DNA of 64,000 bases from Pagrus major (GCF_040436345.1 NC_133221.1:1735906-1799905); one strand, 5' to 3'; shown: positions 34,874 to 48,095, counted from the stretch's first letter. Program-made: numbers and translations. The notes: generated from the letters alone by a model not told the origin.

Positions 34874-36914
34874 AGACTCCTACACAGTGCGTTTCTATGA
34901 TGGTGTGGTTCTGACTGTGAAGCCCACCAAGGTCAAACCTTTCCAGGAAGTAAGTAATACTAAACTCCCATTGGTCCTCATCTAACTGGCTTAACCAATC
35001 ACAACTCTTTTGATCTTAATTGTTTTGTGTGTGTGTGTGTTTGTTTGTTTGTCTGTTTGTTTGTTGGTTGTGTGGTGACACAGAGGTCCAGATCTGAGAG
35101 GAGTGCGGTCGGAAGCGAGGGATGGGAGGAAGGGGAGAGCGAGGAGGAAGACGGTGGAGAGAGGCAGGAGGAGGAGGAGGATGAAGAGAAGAAGGAGGAA
35201 GAGGAGGATAAAATGGAGGAGAAGGTGACATCAGAGGAGAAGGAAGGAGGTGAGGAGGAGGAGGAGAGGAAGAGGAAGGCAGAACCTTCATCCTCCCATC
35301 CACCAGCAAAGAAGAAACCAGACGACAGTAAGTTACATGAACTCTGACCCCGAGCTCCCACTGGTCCTTCAGCAGTGTTGAAATGCATAGTAGGTGAGGT
35401 CATTGCCCTTAAAGGAACAGTTCACCCAAAAGTGAAAATCCAGCCATCATCTCCTCCTGATGATATAAAGTCAGGTGAAGTGTCGTAGTCCACAGAACAT
35501 TTCTGGAGCTTCACAGTAAAACAGAGTTGCAGCGTTCTGCTGAACACCTGAAGCAGCTGGAGACTTGATTTAAAACAGAAAAACAAGGAGATGACGACTG
35601 GATTTTCACTTTTTTGGGGCGAACTGTTCCTTTAAACCTACTTTGTGTATATAACTTACTGGTTTACAGATGCACAGCTGTAAAGCTTTACTGTCTACAG
35701 TCATGTTGCAGATGTTAATGAATTTCTCCTCTCCCAGGTAGAGGAAGTGGAGCTCAGAATGAGCCAATCACAGCTGACTGCTCCCAGCCAGCTGCTCCTA
35801 ACCCCGCCCACGTCGACAGAGGTAAACAGCTGAGAATTTGCTGCTTCATAACTCTCATGGCCTGAATGGCGAAGCTGTGCTGAACTGTGGGCTGCCATTA
35901 AAATGGAGGTTTCATTTATGAGCTCATCTGAATGAAAGTCACGAACATGTTGAGCCCAAAATGAAAACGCTTGCTGGATGAAATATCCGCCTCCAGATTA
36001 AACAACAGGTCTGTTATAAAAACACAGTAACTTTCAGATTGTTGCCTGAAGGTTTCTACAGTCAAGTACAACACAAATAATTCATTAGAATGACTTGTTC
36101 ATATTTTAACATTGACTTAATTAACAAAATCATGACAAACATGATCCTGCAAGTATTTCTCACACCACTTATCCATCTCAGACGGAGTCATCGTCAACCT
36201 GAGGAGTTTTATTGTTCATATTCAACCTGATAAAGACATTTGTGGCTGATCTGTCAACGTAAGATGGATCAACTTGTTGAGTGTCATTTATGTGAAAAGC
36301 AACACGCTCAGCTTATGTTTGGGTCGATACAATATTCAAATTGCTTTAATTGATGTTTATATTTCAGTCGCTGATGGTGCTCATGTAACTGCTCAGTCAG
36401 TTGTTTAGTCTCAGTCTTCTGTCCTTTCTCTTTCTCAGACATCCTGTTGGAGCGTCAGGCCCACCTGCCCACCACACACAAATTCAGCAGAGAACCACGT
36501 AAGAGCACCGACACGCCTCACAAACTACACAGACCCACAGCTGTCGTTTAAACTGAGGGCTGAAGTAAACGCATGCATCTGTCCGTCAGTGTTCGTTCAG
36601 CTTTACAGCAGCTCCAGTACACATCCACAGCACACGGGTGCTTCACACAGCTTTAGTCGCTCCAGAACAAGAATTTCTATCAAAAGAAGTTCTTTAACAA
36701 ATAAAAAGCCCTTTTCAGAGGAAACAGAGTTGAACCTTAAAGAGTAACTAAACCCCAGAGGTTTGGCTAAAGTGTCTCTACCCTGGAAATTCAAAAAACC
36801 TGTCAACATGCGCAGGACTGGCAGGGGGTAGAAAGTAACGGCCATTCACTCCTTCGGCCTGCTTCCCGCAGCTGCAGCCGTCCCCTCCAGCCCCTCACCA
36901 CCACACATTCACAT

Positions 36915-36950
<36 letters not shown>

Positions 36951-39900
36951 CATGCTATTAACTAGCATTTAAGCGAGGGTTTGTCTCCACAAAACCCAGC
37001 TGGAGATGCCGCAACTTCCCAGTCAAAGACACCCAGTTCTGTTGCCATGTAACATGCTGGACATTGTCCTGAGGTCTCCTTAAAAAGATTCACATTCAGA
37101 CGACTTTATTAATCCCACCAGGGGCAGGAACAGCTCGTCTTGCACACATGCTAAAACATACAGTAAGATGTAGACACAAAGATAGACGGGAAATAAATAA
37201 ATAGGAATAAAATAAAATATGCCGAGGAGAATAAAGGACTCTCAATGTTGAAAAGCCGTTTTAAACTACAGTCACTGACTTGACAGCTTTCTCTCCTGTA
37301 ACTCCACTGCCATCACCTCCACTCTCGGTATGAAAGTCAGGTCATAAACCTGTAATGAGAACATGATATGATGAGTTTTATAGGGACGTCGATGAGAACA
37401 GAAACATTAACTGACAACTTGTCCGCTGACAGCAGAAATCAACTGCAGTAGCCAGGTTTCAACCTGTAGAGGGCAGTCACTACGCATATGTATAACACAA
37501 GATGTAGACTTGAAATACCCAGGTAAATGGCACCAGAACCAGACCCAGGTAAATGGGCAACTGGGGAGTGCCAGATCACACAAAATCTGAATTTCTACAT
37601 AATGTTGCTGGTGCACAAATGGCTTTTAAAGGGAATGAGCAATGACGCTCTGATTGGTTTGATTAAGGGTTACACCAAAAACACACCTTTGACTAATTAA
37701 GAGACTAAATACAATACACTTTGCGCCCAGAGTTACACCGTTTGACTTGCAGAAGGGAGATGGACACACCCTGAATGCACTCGCACCCTGGACTCCTGTC
37801 CATGCGCTGTAGGTGGTTTAAACAGGACCCTAAATGTCACATGCAGCTGTCTAAAATGGCCGAAACGTTTATTTAAAGCTGTAACCATCTGATGTGAACA
37901 AAATGATGACGACCAGTCTTCTGACGGCAGCTTGTTGATACAGACATTATGTTTGATGCTGTTTAAACGTCGACCCCTCAGAAACACACTGTGCCTCCGC
38001 TCTCTGCTCTCTCAGTGTACCGGGTCATAAAGAACCAGCCTCCTCCCATTCTCTCCATTGAGTTGGACCACAACCCCTTCAAGTGTCCGGCAGCCGGCTG
38101 CACCAAGTCGTTCAGGAAGGCCAGTCTGCTGCACTACCACATCAAGTACTACCACTCCGACCAGCAGCTGGACGAGCGAGGCAGCGAGCAGGAGGCGCCG
38201 AGGTGGGTTGATGGTTCAAATCCCACAACGGGAGCTTCACAGTTGGCTGGAGGAAAGTTGTGTCTAACACTGAGTGGGGTTGTTGTAGGAGGAAGCGGTC
38301 GTCTTCTAAGGGGAGCGACTTTGCGTCGGACATGAAGAGCGAGGAGCAGAGCAATACCTGTCACCGTGACGACAGAGAGCACAGCGCCATGGAGACAGGT
38401 ATGACGTCTATACGTACACAGACTTACACCCTCACTGTTTGTTTAAGAGTATTAACTGATACTGCGCGACCACAACAATTACTCCGAGGTTAAGTGTGGT
38501 TCGTCTGAGGTGCGACATAAGTTTATCTAGTAACAGTCAGCTCCACTACTCCTCTCTTACCCGTCTGACCTGCCTGTCTGTAAGAAGAGCTGAAGAAGGA
38601 CGGAGCGGGAGAAAAAGCCGGAGGACAGGACAGAAAGGAGAGGAAGAACTTCCTGAGAGTCAAACTCAAGAAGAAGAAAAAGAAGAAGAAGAAGAAGAAA
38701 AGTCAGTCAGGTGAGAGTCATTAAAATTCAACTCTGCTCATCAAAGCAAAGTTTATTTATGTAAACTACAGTTAAACAGAGTTTAATCCATGTGGAGATG
38801 TTACCCAAAATAAAATACGTATATCAGTTAAACCATTTTACGCGCTGTCAGGACCTGGTTAGTATCACGGAGGAGAAAACTGGAAAAAACATTCAGCTGC
38901 TCTGTATTTCTTAATAAAATATTGTTTGCTAATTAGCAAAAACAAATTAACTTGACTGTTTCCGGATTTTTCTGCTTCACAATAAAAGCTTTGAGAGCCT
39001 AATTGACACTGAGCTTTTATTGTGAAGAATTTAAAGGAAATTAACCGAGTTAGTGGAGCCTCGTTAGCAGATTCTTGGATAATCCAGCTGAAGTGTTAAC
39101 AGCCGCTCCTCTGACGCTGTCGCAGCCACGGAGCTGCTTTCAAATGTCTTCTACTCAACACAGGAGCTCTTTAGTTACAGACACACGTCGAAGCAGGAAG
39201 TCCTGTTACAACATAGATATAAATCCCAGCTGGCACAAGTGTAAATGTCCTGTTAGTGAACCAGCTGCAGCTCTGTCTCTGCCCTGTGCGACAGTCGGTC
39301 CAGTCTTCTGATCGGATCCAGAACTAACTGAACTGGTATCTGGATCAGCTGCATCATAAAACTCATCTGGTTTGAGTCTGTCACTTCATTTTATTCCACT
39401 AACTTGATTATTTTGCTCAGTTCATTTAAAAAAAAAGGCAGCCATGTTAAAAGTTAAACCTCCTCAAGTGTAAGTTTAAAGTTAATACTGGATCACAGTT
39501 TAACGTTTTGGTGCAACAGAATTTAAGATTCAAAGAGGATTTAATCAGGTTTAAAAGTTAATCCTTGTTGTTGCCTTTAAAAACCTCCATGAGCAGCGTG
39601 TGACAGCCAGCGCTGCTGCAGCTTTTCACCGTGTTAGTTTGGTCAAACTACAAAAACTAACTTCCTGTTGTTTTTAGGACACCTGCCACTTTGACTGAAC
39701 CCTCCCATGCCTCAGAGTTAGAAAGCTGCAGCTGATGGATCTGTGTGTTACTGGTAGTTTAAGAATAATGACTTTGCGTTCGTGTGAGTCCTGACTGGAC
39801 TGTTTCTTTCTTCTCTCAGGATTCGGCAGCAGTGACGATGAGAACTCGGACAGAGCTCCGGTCACTCTGAAGCTGTCCCCTGAGCAACACGACACACTCA

Positions 39901-42518
39901 CACAAAGTGGGAACTCACACACACATTTACACATACGTAACCACAAAAAACTGAGGAAACACAGTCTTGTGTATGTGACAAAACAAAATAAGTTTAGATT
40001 TAAACCTTGAATGTGAAGAGATCTTTGCAGTCTGCGGCTCGTCTCTAACCTTGGCACTTCTCGCTCTCAGTGGACGACGGCAGCGACTGGTCGACGCTCA
40101 CAGCGGAGAGCGGAGAGGACACGCCCTCTTGGTCTGTTGCTATGGAGACAGAGGAGTGTGAGGTGGTGAGGTGTGTGTGCGAGGTGGACGAGGAGAACGA
40201 CTTCATGATCCAGGTGAGACACACACACACACACACACACACACTACACAGTGGTGTTGCGCTCAGAAGCTGTGGGAGGCGCCAAATCACACAAAATACC
40301 ACTTTCTGCGTGATGTTGCTGTAGTGTTGTGTGTGTATCTGCAAAGGGATTGTCGGCTGCTGTAATTCTTCATAATGAAGAAATCTGAAGATATTTAACT
40401 CCTTCCTGTCTGTGTGTGTCTGTCTGTAGTGTGAGTCGTGTTTGTGTTGGCAGCACGGCACCTGTATGGGTTTATACGAAGACAACGTCCCACACAACTA
40501 CATCTGCTACTACTGCAGACACACCGCAGGTACCAGCTCTCACTGTGTGTTTGGTACGTCAGTGTGTGTGTGTCTGTGTGTGTGTGTGATCTTGTGATGT
40601 GTGACAACCTGTCGCACAACGACAGACTAAGACGTAGTTGTGTCTTCTCTCATCCTGTTGTCATTTGTAACACTCGTGCTCAGGTTGGAGGCGAGCTCAG
40701 CGTTTCCTGTCAGAACCTGATTTGCTGATATCCGGTCACATGTTTGGTCTGTCATGCGTGAAGGAGAACTACTCGGAGGTCAACGCCTCCAAGATCTCAC
40801 ACACCAGCCATCTGCTGGCGCACACACACGGCCTCAATCAGGTCCTCAGCGGGCTGCAGCTCCAGATCAGCCTGTTGCAGTGAGTACTGTCGCATCTGTG
40901 ACTCAGCGTCTCTGTTTACGTCCAGACAGACGTACGCTCAGTCTGTTTGTCGTCTGTCCACGCAGCTCTCCGTCACACCCCGACCTGCAGCTGTGGAGGT
41001 TGCCATGGAGACGAGAAGAGGGGTTGAGACTGACGTCCAGCCCGAGAGGAGACACTTCCCTCTGTTACGTCAGCAGCGAGCACTGCTACCAAAAGCCCGG
41101 AGCATCATGGGAGAAGTCAGAGGAGAGAGAAAAGGAAAGGCAGACGGCTGCAGTGAAGGAGGAGCAGGACACTGAGCAGGAGGTAAAACCAGGCAGCAGA
41201 TCAGCTGCATGTCCAGTTAATCACATTACATTCGATGTGTTACACTTCTAACGTCACCATCCCTCATCTTTCCACTTCTTAAACGTATTGGAAGAAATGT
41301 TGATGCCAGGACTAATGTTTAGTCTTCTGACAGTCATTGTCAAGACACATAAACAGAGCGTAGGATGATTATGAATAAAAGTCTCTCAGGCACCAACAAG
41401 GATTCACTTTTACACCTGATTAAATCCTGGTATGATTAAAATCTGTGGCACCAAACTTTAAAACTTGCTTAAAATTAAGAATGAATACATTTAAACCTCT
41501 CTAACATTTAGTTTTTCTCTTAACTCAGATTAAATTTAATTCTTTTGCACCGGCTGCCGGCCACAGAGGTGTGGTCATGGAAAACATTATATCTGCTGTA
41601 CACCCGTATGTTGATGTCGGCTTTGAGCTCGAAGCACTGCTGTGTCTAAATACACTGAAAACACAGTGAATGAAGGCAAGTTTTTAATTCCAATAACTGC
41701 ACAGCATGTTGTGAGTTGTCCTTCACGTGCACCACCGCGATGTGCTTCCTCTTCACTTCATGTTCGCACATGAATCATCTCACCTCCTCATCTGAATGAG
41801 GAAAGTGTGACTGGGCACATTCTGTCAAACAGGTGACCTGAGGTGACGTAAAGGATGGAGAGGATGTGTGAAGTCAATAGCTGTGTTGTTGAAGAAACCC
41901 AAGCTTTGCTCGGAGAGACGAGACCTTGAGTAGCTGCGCAGCACTGAGCACGCTCCTGCTGTTGCTATGAGACCACCCAAAACCAGTGTGAGGCTCATTC
42001 TCGTAAACGTTGAACTATTTTTACCTGCTGGTGCTGTGAGGGCTGAGGAGAGACTCGCAGCGCACTGTGTGAACAAAGACAAACACATAATGCTGAATTT
42101 AGTGATTGTTTTTCTTTCCCTTCGCTCCGTTTCTTCACTTCTTCAGCACCTTTTCTGTAGCTTCACCATCAGTCGCCTCGACACTCGAGGTGGATTCACG
42201 AGGTCTTTGACGTGACACAGCAGCTACTCTCATTCTGTTTTTTGCAGGAAACCAAACCCGAAGATGTGAAAGAGAAACCGTCTGATGCCACAACAGATGC
42301 AAACATCGTGACGCACTCAGACACACCCAGAGACGCCTGCATGAAAAAAGAGAGCCACGCACACACGCAGACACACACGCAGACACACACGCAGACACAC
42401 ACGCAGGAGCCTCGTCCAGCGTCGGTGGCCGAGTGTCAGCTGAACCTGCTGGAGCACGTCGAGTCTCTTCACCACCAGATCAGTGCCAGGATGGACCATA
42501 TAGAGCGAGAGCTGGACG

Positions 42519-42589
<71 letters not shown>

Positions 42590-43094
42590 CCGCTTCTATT
42601 TATTTACAGTAGAAAAGCTGTTTTTAAAATACTCGCGTGGGGAGTTCAGGCCTCTTGGCGGCAGTGAACGGGCTGAAAACGGGCCTCACAGTTTGATCTG
42701 TCAGAGAGGGATCGATGCAGATTCTGACCCGATGAAGCGGTTCAGCCAGACGTGACAAGTTGTTGTGATCTATAATTATAAAATTGACTGACCTCATGTT
42801 ACTTCTCATACAACCTTGATTACAAAAAACGTTTGGACGCTGTGTGAAACAAAAACATCAAACAGAATGAGATAAAGAGCCAATCCTGTTTGACTTAAAC
42901 TCAAACAGGACAAAAACTATTTATTGTCTGTCTGACCTCCTCAGCTTCATAGATATTTGTAAATACATGCTTAGTGTGAATATAGTGGTGTAGTCCAGAA
43001 ATCAGTTAGCATGTTAGCACTTCCTAACATGGGCCACAGGGCCTAAGTTATTGGTATAACAGAATTATGGACAGAAAATAAAATGAGATCACAA

Positions 43095-43147
<53 letters not shown>

Positions 43148-43164
43148 TCTCTCTCTCTCTCTCC

Positions 43165-43199
<35 letters not shown>

Positions 43200-43337
43200 G
43201 TATTAGAGTCCTGGTTGGACCACTCGGGCGAGCTTGAGCCTCCCGACCCTTTGTCCCGCCTCCCGCAGCTCAAACAGCGAATCAGGCGGCTGCTGCGCGA
43301 CCTGTGCACTGTGAGGCACCTGTCAGTGTGGCGCTGA
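34021..43337 (+). CDS. phf20: PHD finger protein 20 (Tudor/C2H2/PHD chromatin reader)
   Basis: Seventeen phase-consistent coding exons: 34021-34100, 34292-34463, 34685-34769, 34876-34949, 35084-35327, 35738-35821, 36439-36498, 38016-38202, 38289-38398, 38585-38710, 39820-39906, 40071-40213, 40430-40529, 40684-40879, 40966-41182, 42248-42518, 43201-43337. They total 2373 bp, 790 residues. The N-terminal Tudor/MBT-like module reads [16 protein letters not shown], then [15 protein letters not shown]. The second Tudor reads [15 protein letters not shown] and VRFYDGVV. An acidic exon, then a C2H2 finger ([14 protein letters not shown]...HYHIKYYH), a Lys-rich tract, and a C4HC3 PHD finger ([28 protein letters not shown]) follow. 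PHF20 is a subunit of the MOF/NSL histone H4K16 acetyltransferase complex and reads dimethyl-lysine, including on p53. The protein is shorter than human PHF20 (about 1012). [12 protein letters not shown] favours PHF20 over PHF20L1. Confidence 0.94.
34582..34632. repeat. (GT)n microsatellite in a phf20 intron
   Basis: About 25 GT units, 50 bp before the acceptor of coding exon 3. Confidence 0.95.
34841..34872. repeat. (GT)n abutting the phf20 exon 4 acceptor
   Basis: The GT run continues directly into the CAG acceptor at 34873-34875. Confidence 0.92.
35410..35637. mobile_element. MITE family B in a phf20 intron
   Basis: It begins AAAGGAACAGTTCACCCAAA and ends with the imperfect complement GCGAACTGTTCCTTTAA. 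It contains one copy of the CATCATCTCCTCCTGATGAT and ATAAAGTCAGG motif that is tandemly amplified in the copy at 45867. Confidence 0.85.
40219..40244. repeat. (CA)n directly after the phf20 exon 12 donor
   Basis: The repeat follows GTGAGA of the donor at 40214 without spacer. Confidence 0.93.
42357..42405 (+). repeat. In-frame 12-bp coding repeat (His-Thr-Gln-Thr) in phf20
   Basis: Four units of ACACACACGCAG encode a His-Thr-Gln-Thr tract in the next-to-last coding exon. It looks like a CA microsatellite captured in coding sequence with a length divisible by three. Confidence 0.88.
42522..42588. repeat. (CA)n directly after the phf20 exon 16 donor
   Basis: About 33 CA units start three bases inside the intron (donor GTAACA at 42519). 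Confidence 0.95.
42808..42965. mobile_element. Tc1/mariner-like fragment
   Basis: The text CAACCTTGATTACAAAAAAC, then TTTGGACGCTGTGTGAAAC and AAACAGAATGAGATAAAG resembles the end of the element at 8738. Only one end is present. Confidence 0.5.
43098..43198. repeat. (CT)n forming the last phf20 polypyrimidine tract
   Basis: About 100 bp of almost pure CT runs straight into the CAG acceptor of the last exon (43201). Confidence 0.95.
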
Positions 43338-45866
43338 CACCGTTCACCCGTTTAACTCTGACCCTTGACCTTTGACCCTGCGAGTCACCACCAGCCAAAG
43401 CAGACCGACAGCCGGGGCGAGCGCACGAGAAGACAGAAGGAGTCGTAGAGCGACACAGAAAACTGTGGTTTGTTTACACTCAGTCACGGGACAGCGCCCC
43501 CTCTGGTGGAGAAGAGGTGCCCTGCAACACGAAGAGGACGACGCCATTCTTGTGTAAACTGAGTGAGGAGGTGATTTTCTTTGTTAAATTTCACACAGGT
43601 ACCAGAACATTTCCCAAACCGCCTCCAGCAGGACTCCACACGGTGTTTGATGACTGACTGCTTGATTTGGATTTGGTTTTTGATGAGATCCATGTTGTCA
43701 GGACTCAATAACGTTTGTTTGGATTGTTCACATTTGTGACCGAACCGACTCGGAGCAGCAGTTTATAGCTGAGTTTAGACTGAACGTGACCGGACATCTT
43801 CTTCTGCTGTGTGACAACATCCAAATGTACCGACTTACAAACACACACTGGAAGGATTTGGATAGATTTTTGAAGATTTGAGAATTTTGTTAAAAGATTT
43901 CCATAGTGATGCTTTTATAAGTTTGATATTTCTCAAGGCAGAGATTTTGTAATTTTACTACAATTAGTCCTGATTGTAATAATCCCTTTTTAAATGAGTA
44001 AAAACGAGGGCAAACACATTTTGTGAGGCGCGGTCACAGCAGCGAGCGTTGCAGCAAACTTCATTTGTGCGTCTTCGCAACGTGTGTGGCTCCAAAATCT
44101 TGGTGTCCACTAACATATCAGCCGAGCTAGCATTAGTTAGCATAGCTCTTTGGGCCATTTACTCCCCTGTGGCAGTTTGTTCTGAGGATTGTTCATTTCA
44201 TTCACTGACAGTAGCTAACTAGCTTGCTACCATCCATTGTCAGTTAACAAGCCAGTTAGCTCGGTCGCTAATGTGACAGAAAGTTCGCTCAGTTAATTTA
44301 GAAGTCGAAGGCTCAGAGTTTTGTGTCTGTTCATCAGAGCTGACCTGGATGTGAACGTTTGAGCAGATTGACTTTGCTCCTGCACGAGAAAAATCTGAAT
44401 GGATTTTGCAGCAGTTGTTTTTAAATGCTGCGGTGACCGGGTCGTTATAGGACATATTGAAAAGCTGTAATCCATAAGTTTGCAGACGTCATCGCCCTCC
44501 GCAGCCGTGAGAGGTCGTCCAAACGGGCACAGAGAATATCATTCACACACAGATGGATATATAAAGGATTAATAAGAGACACTATGCTTTGAAGATATTT
44601 CCTCAGTTTTCTCTGCCTTTCCTCTTTGTTGACTTTTCTTTATAAGGTTTTATTGTGAATTCTTCTACTTTTCTAGATTTATATCAATGGTTTTAATTTC
44701 TCTCTGACTTTACAAAGAAAAATGTCAATGATTCCTCTCACAAACAATATTTTTAATAAGCATGGAAGTTCATTCTTGGCATTTGGGAACAGCATCAGTA
44801 TATGTGACATTTCAGCTGCCTCTCACTGGCCTTTATCAATCAGCTCGTATGAGTTGTTTTACGTTCTGTTTCTTTCAGATGAAGTTAAGTTAAGTTCATG
44901 ACGGGTGGAGAGTGCTGCTGCAGTAGGATTGTCAGTATTAGCCGTTTGGCCGTTCCAGTTCGCTAACAGTCTTAGAAACTGTTTTCAAAATCTTTTCTCA
45001 ATTGTGACACAAAAACAGTTTTAAAATGTAAATATGTCAAAGCGAATGTTTTATACACTTGTACAAGAAACTAACTGTATAAAGCTGTAGATTTATTTTG
45101 ATAGAGAGACCGGATGTGATTGGTTGGTCGGTGGGTTTTCCTCACAGTGTTTGTTAGAAGAACGCAGAGCTTCTGTTGCTTCTCTTCAATATTTGTAAGA
45201 CTACATTTGTTTCAGTTTCGATGCCGTTTGATTTCCAGTTCAGTTGAAGTGAATTCACCTCCAGACGATGCGTTCAGGCGCTCCTCGACAACTCGAAAAA
45301 TGTCCAGTCTGAGTTTACCCAAATTATTTGAAAACTGCAGTTCATCTGATGTATCCATCTGAACAAAACACGGGTTGAGAAGGACCGGCCAGAACGCAGC
45401 GAGTTCACTGCACCTCAAAGCTTTGAGGTCAAAAGATTTCTTTTTTTACTTTCTTACTTTGTTTAAAGCACGAAGAGAAAAGAAACGTTTTCTGACTTTG
45501 ATTAAAATGCTAAAATGCCAGCCGGTGTCGATGTGCCACATTTTTGGCAAGACGTCGCTCGGCAGCACAAACATCCGGTGAAATCCAAACTCCCCGAGCA
45601 GAACCACAGCCGCCTCAAAACACTTTGACTAGCTGCCGACCTAAAACTGTAAGATTTTGTGAATATTAAAAAAAGAATTATAAGAAAACTGAAACGTTTG
45701 TTATTTTGTTTATATTTTCTGTAAGTTTTCTCTCCTGACATTACATTCTTGTGACAGGTATGTAATTCTGGCATTGTATTAAACTGCATTCATTTAATTA
45801 AATGTATTTCTTTCATCCCTAAACACAATCAAACCTATCGTCTACAAAATATCAGAGGTAATTTTA
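43338..45866. other. phf20 3' flank, probable 3' UTR, no other gene
   Basis: Sequence after the TGA stop is AT-rich with no recognisable exon. Candidate poly(A) signals of ATTAAA type occur, for example near 45778. How far the UTR extends cannot be fixed without transcripts. Open frames here are short and show no family features. Confidence 0.5.
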
Positions 45867-46330
45867 AAGGAACAGTTCACCCAGAAAGTGAAACTCACTC
45901 ATCATCTCCTCATGATGATATAAAGTCAGGCTCAGTCATCATCTCCTCCTGATGATATAAAGTCAGGCTCAGCCATCATCTCCTCCTGATGATATAAAGT
46001 CAGGCTCAGCCATCATCTCCTCCTGATGATATAAAGTCAGGCTCAGCCATCATCTCCTCCTGATGATATAAAGTCAGGCTCAGCCATCATCTCCTCCTGA
46101 TGATATAAAGTCAGGCTCAGCCATCATCTCCTCCTGATGATATAAAGTCAGGCTCAGCCATCATCTCCTCCTGATGATATAAAGTCAGGTGAGGACTTGA
46201 TTTAAAATGGGGAAACAACCAAAAACACATCCGATGTCTCCGTACAGAAGAGAAGAGATCATAAAAACATCTTTTCAGATCAGTTTGTGATCTCGGGGCT
46301 TCTGCAGACTGATCACAGCAGACGTATGGA
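45867..46330. repeat. MITE family B copy with an internal 37-bp tandem array
   Basis: It begins AAAGGAACAGTTCACCCAG like the copy at 35410. A 37-bp unit (CATCATCTCCTCCTGATGAT plus ATAAAGTCAGGCTCAGC) then repeats about eight times between 45900 and 46190, nearly identical. The simple copy at 35410 has one unit. The right end of the MITE is not clearly preserved. Confidence 0.88.
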
Positions 46331-46794
46331 GACATTTGATGTGTTTGTTTGTTTTTTTTGGTTATTTACATTTTAAACATAACATGAAAAAACAACATAA
46401 AATGGCCGCCCTCTGCGTCTCCAAGTCTCTGGAAGCCCCGAGATCACAAACTGACCTGAAAAGACGTCATTACACATTAACAGAGACGTGACTTCACATC
46501 ACGATCATACTCATGATTTGTTTTGCTGATAGATTTATCAGAAAATAAAATCTCACTTTGCAGGTATAAGATTAGTCGTCAGACTCGAGCTTCATGTATC
46601 TGTTTCATTAAACATGAAGAATATTAATTACTCCATAAACCAGACTGGTGCTGGGATCGACAGCAGGCAGCGGAGACCTGCACATGTTCACAGATGATCA
46701 TGAATATACAGAACTGATCTGAAGTGAAGCAGTTTCACCGTTTACTGTCATTAGCAGCATCGTTTACTCATAATGAATAGTTACTTAGTTACAT

Positions 46795-47520
46795 TTACAC
46801 TGAAAATGTGACGTGAAATTTGCCTTTTCACATGCAATCTGAGAAAAATGTCACATGAACACTGGAGATGTTCACAGTTAATTTGCCTTTTCAGGTGTAA
46901 AAATTTCACAGGCGAGTAAAATGTTAACATGTTTAAGGAAAACCGGGCGTTTTCAGAGCTGAATGACTTTTTTCCACTTGTGGACTTTAGATTTCTCATG
47001 TGTGAACTAAAATTTTTAACATTTGACAATAATGTCACATTGTTGATCGGCTTTTTCATCTGTGGATTACAGTTTCCACATGTGGAAACAAAACATGGCG
47101 CATGAACTGAATGAAATTTGCTTCTTCACATGTAAACAATTTCACATGTGAGCTGAAATTTTAGCAAGAAAAAATGTCACATGAACACTGAAGATTTTCA
47201 CAATTGATTTGTTTTTTTCACATTTGAATGAAAATATTCGCTTGTGAAATTGACATTTTCACGTGATAATAACAAACGTTGTGTGGATGAGACTGTCCAC
47301 GTGTGGAAACACAACTTGGCGCATGAAATTTACTTCTTCACGTGAATTCCACAATTTCATTTGTGACATATTTTCACTTATTCACGTCGATTACAATCTC
47401 CAGAAGAAATGTGCTTCCTCACATGTGAAGTAATAGTTTACATGTGTCACATGTGAACAGGACATATTCACATGAAGATTCCCACATAAGAAATGTGAAC
47501 TTTCACATGTAGGTTTCCCG
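46795..47520. repeat. CACATGTG-rich degenerate palindromic repeat block
   Basis: Dozens of TTCACATGTGAA-like words occur in both orientations across about 700 bp. At least one longer internal duplication is visible: ATGTCACATGAACACTG at about 46850 and again at about 47174. A second is GGAAACA(A/C)AAC...GGCGCATGAA at about 47083 and 47305. No coding potential was seen. It is probably an old dispersed or satellite-type repeat. Confidence 0.7.
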
Positions 47521-48095
47521 TCACATACAGTGTGTTCATACGCACTTTGCTTTTTTCCACCTGTGGAATAGTCCCCAACAAATGTACCAGTTGTTCCATA
47601 AAACTACAGTCATCAGCTGTTTTAGGAATATCATTGAGCCTTTTCCTTTTTTTAAATGACACTATATATTTGTGAGACATGTTTGAAGACTTACTTCTTC
47701 CAACGGGCTTGGAGCTGAATGCCACAGACAGGAAGTCAGAAAACATTCAGTGATAAACTTTCATTCACTTTAACCCAAAAGATGCCTGAGCAGGCCAGGA
47801 GCCCCGCAGGTCAACATGCAGTCACATATTTTTATTAATGTTATTTATTAACAGTTTGTGATGTGTGTCACTGACACCGTGTGACACCTGTACACATGTT
47901 CCTGTGGTGAACGTCTCCCTGTGGAGCCGGACAGGACGCTGTTTGAATGAGCTCGTCCTCTGATGGATGTGTTCAGGGTCAGTTGTATGTTTCTATACTG
48001 TCTGCAGTGTTTGTGTTGTTGTGATATACGCAGGTCCAGTCAGCCAGATGGTCTCGCTGTTTGTACACAGACCACCAGGACACTCCCTTATGCCA

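Noticed and set aside
35027-35347. Reverse-strand Ser/Pro-rich frames opposite the acidic phf20 exon
   Set aside because: They are antisense shadows of a purine-rich coding exon.
38203-38230. tRNA gene suggested by a B-box-like word
   Set aside because: There is no A-box or cloverleaf, and the surrounding 86 bp are an intron with consistent phases.
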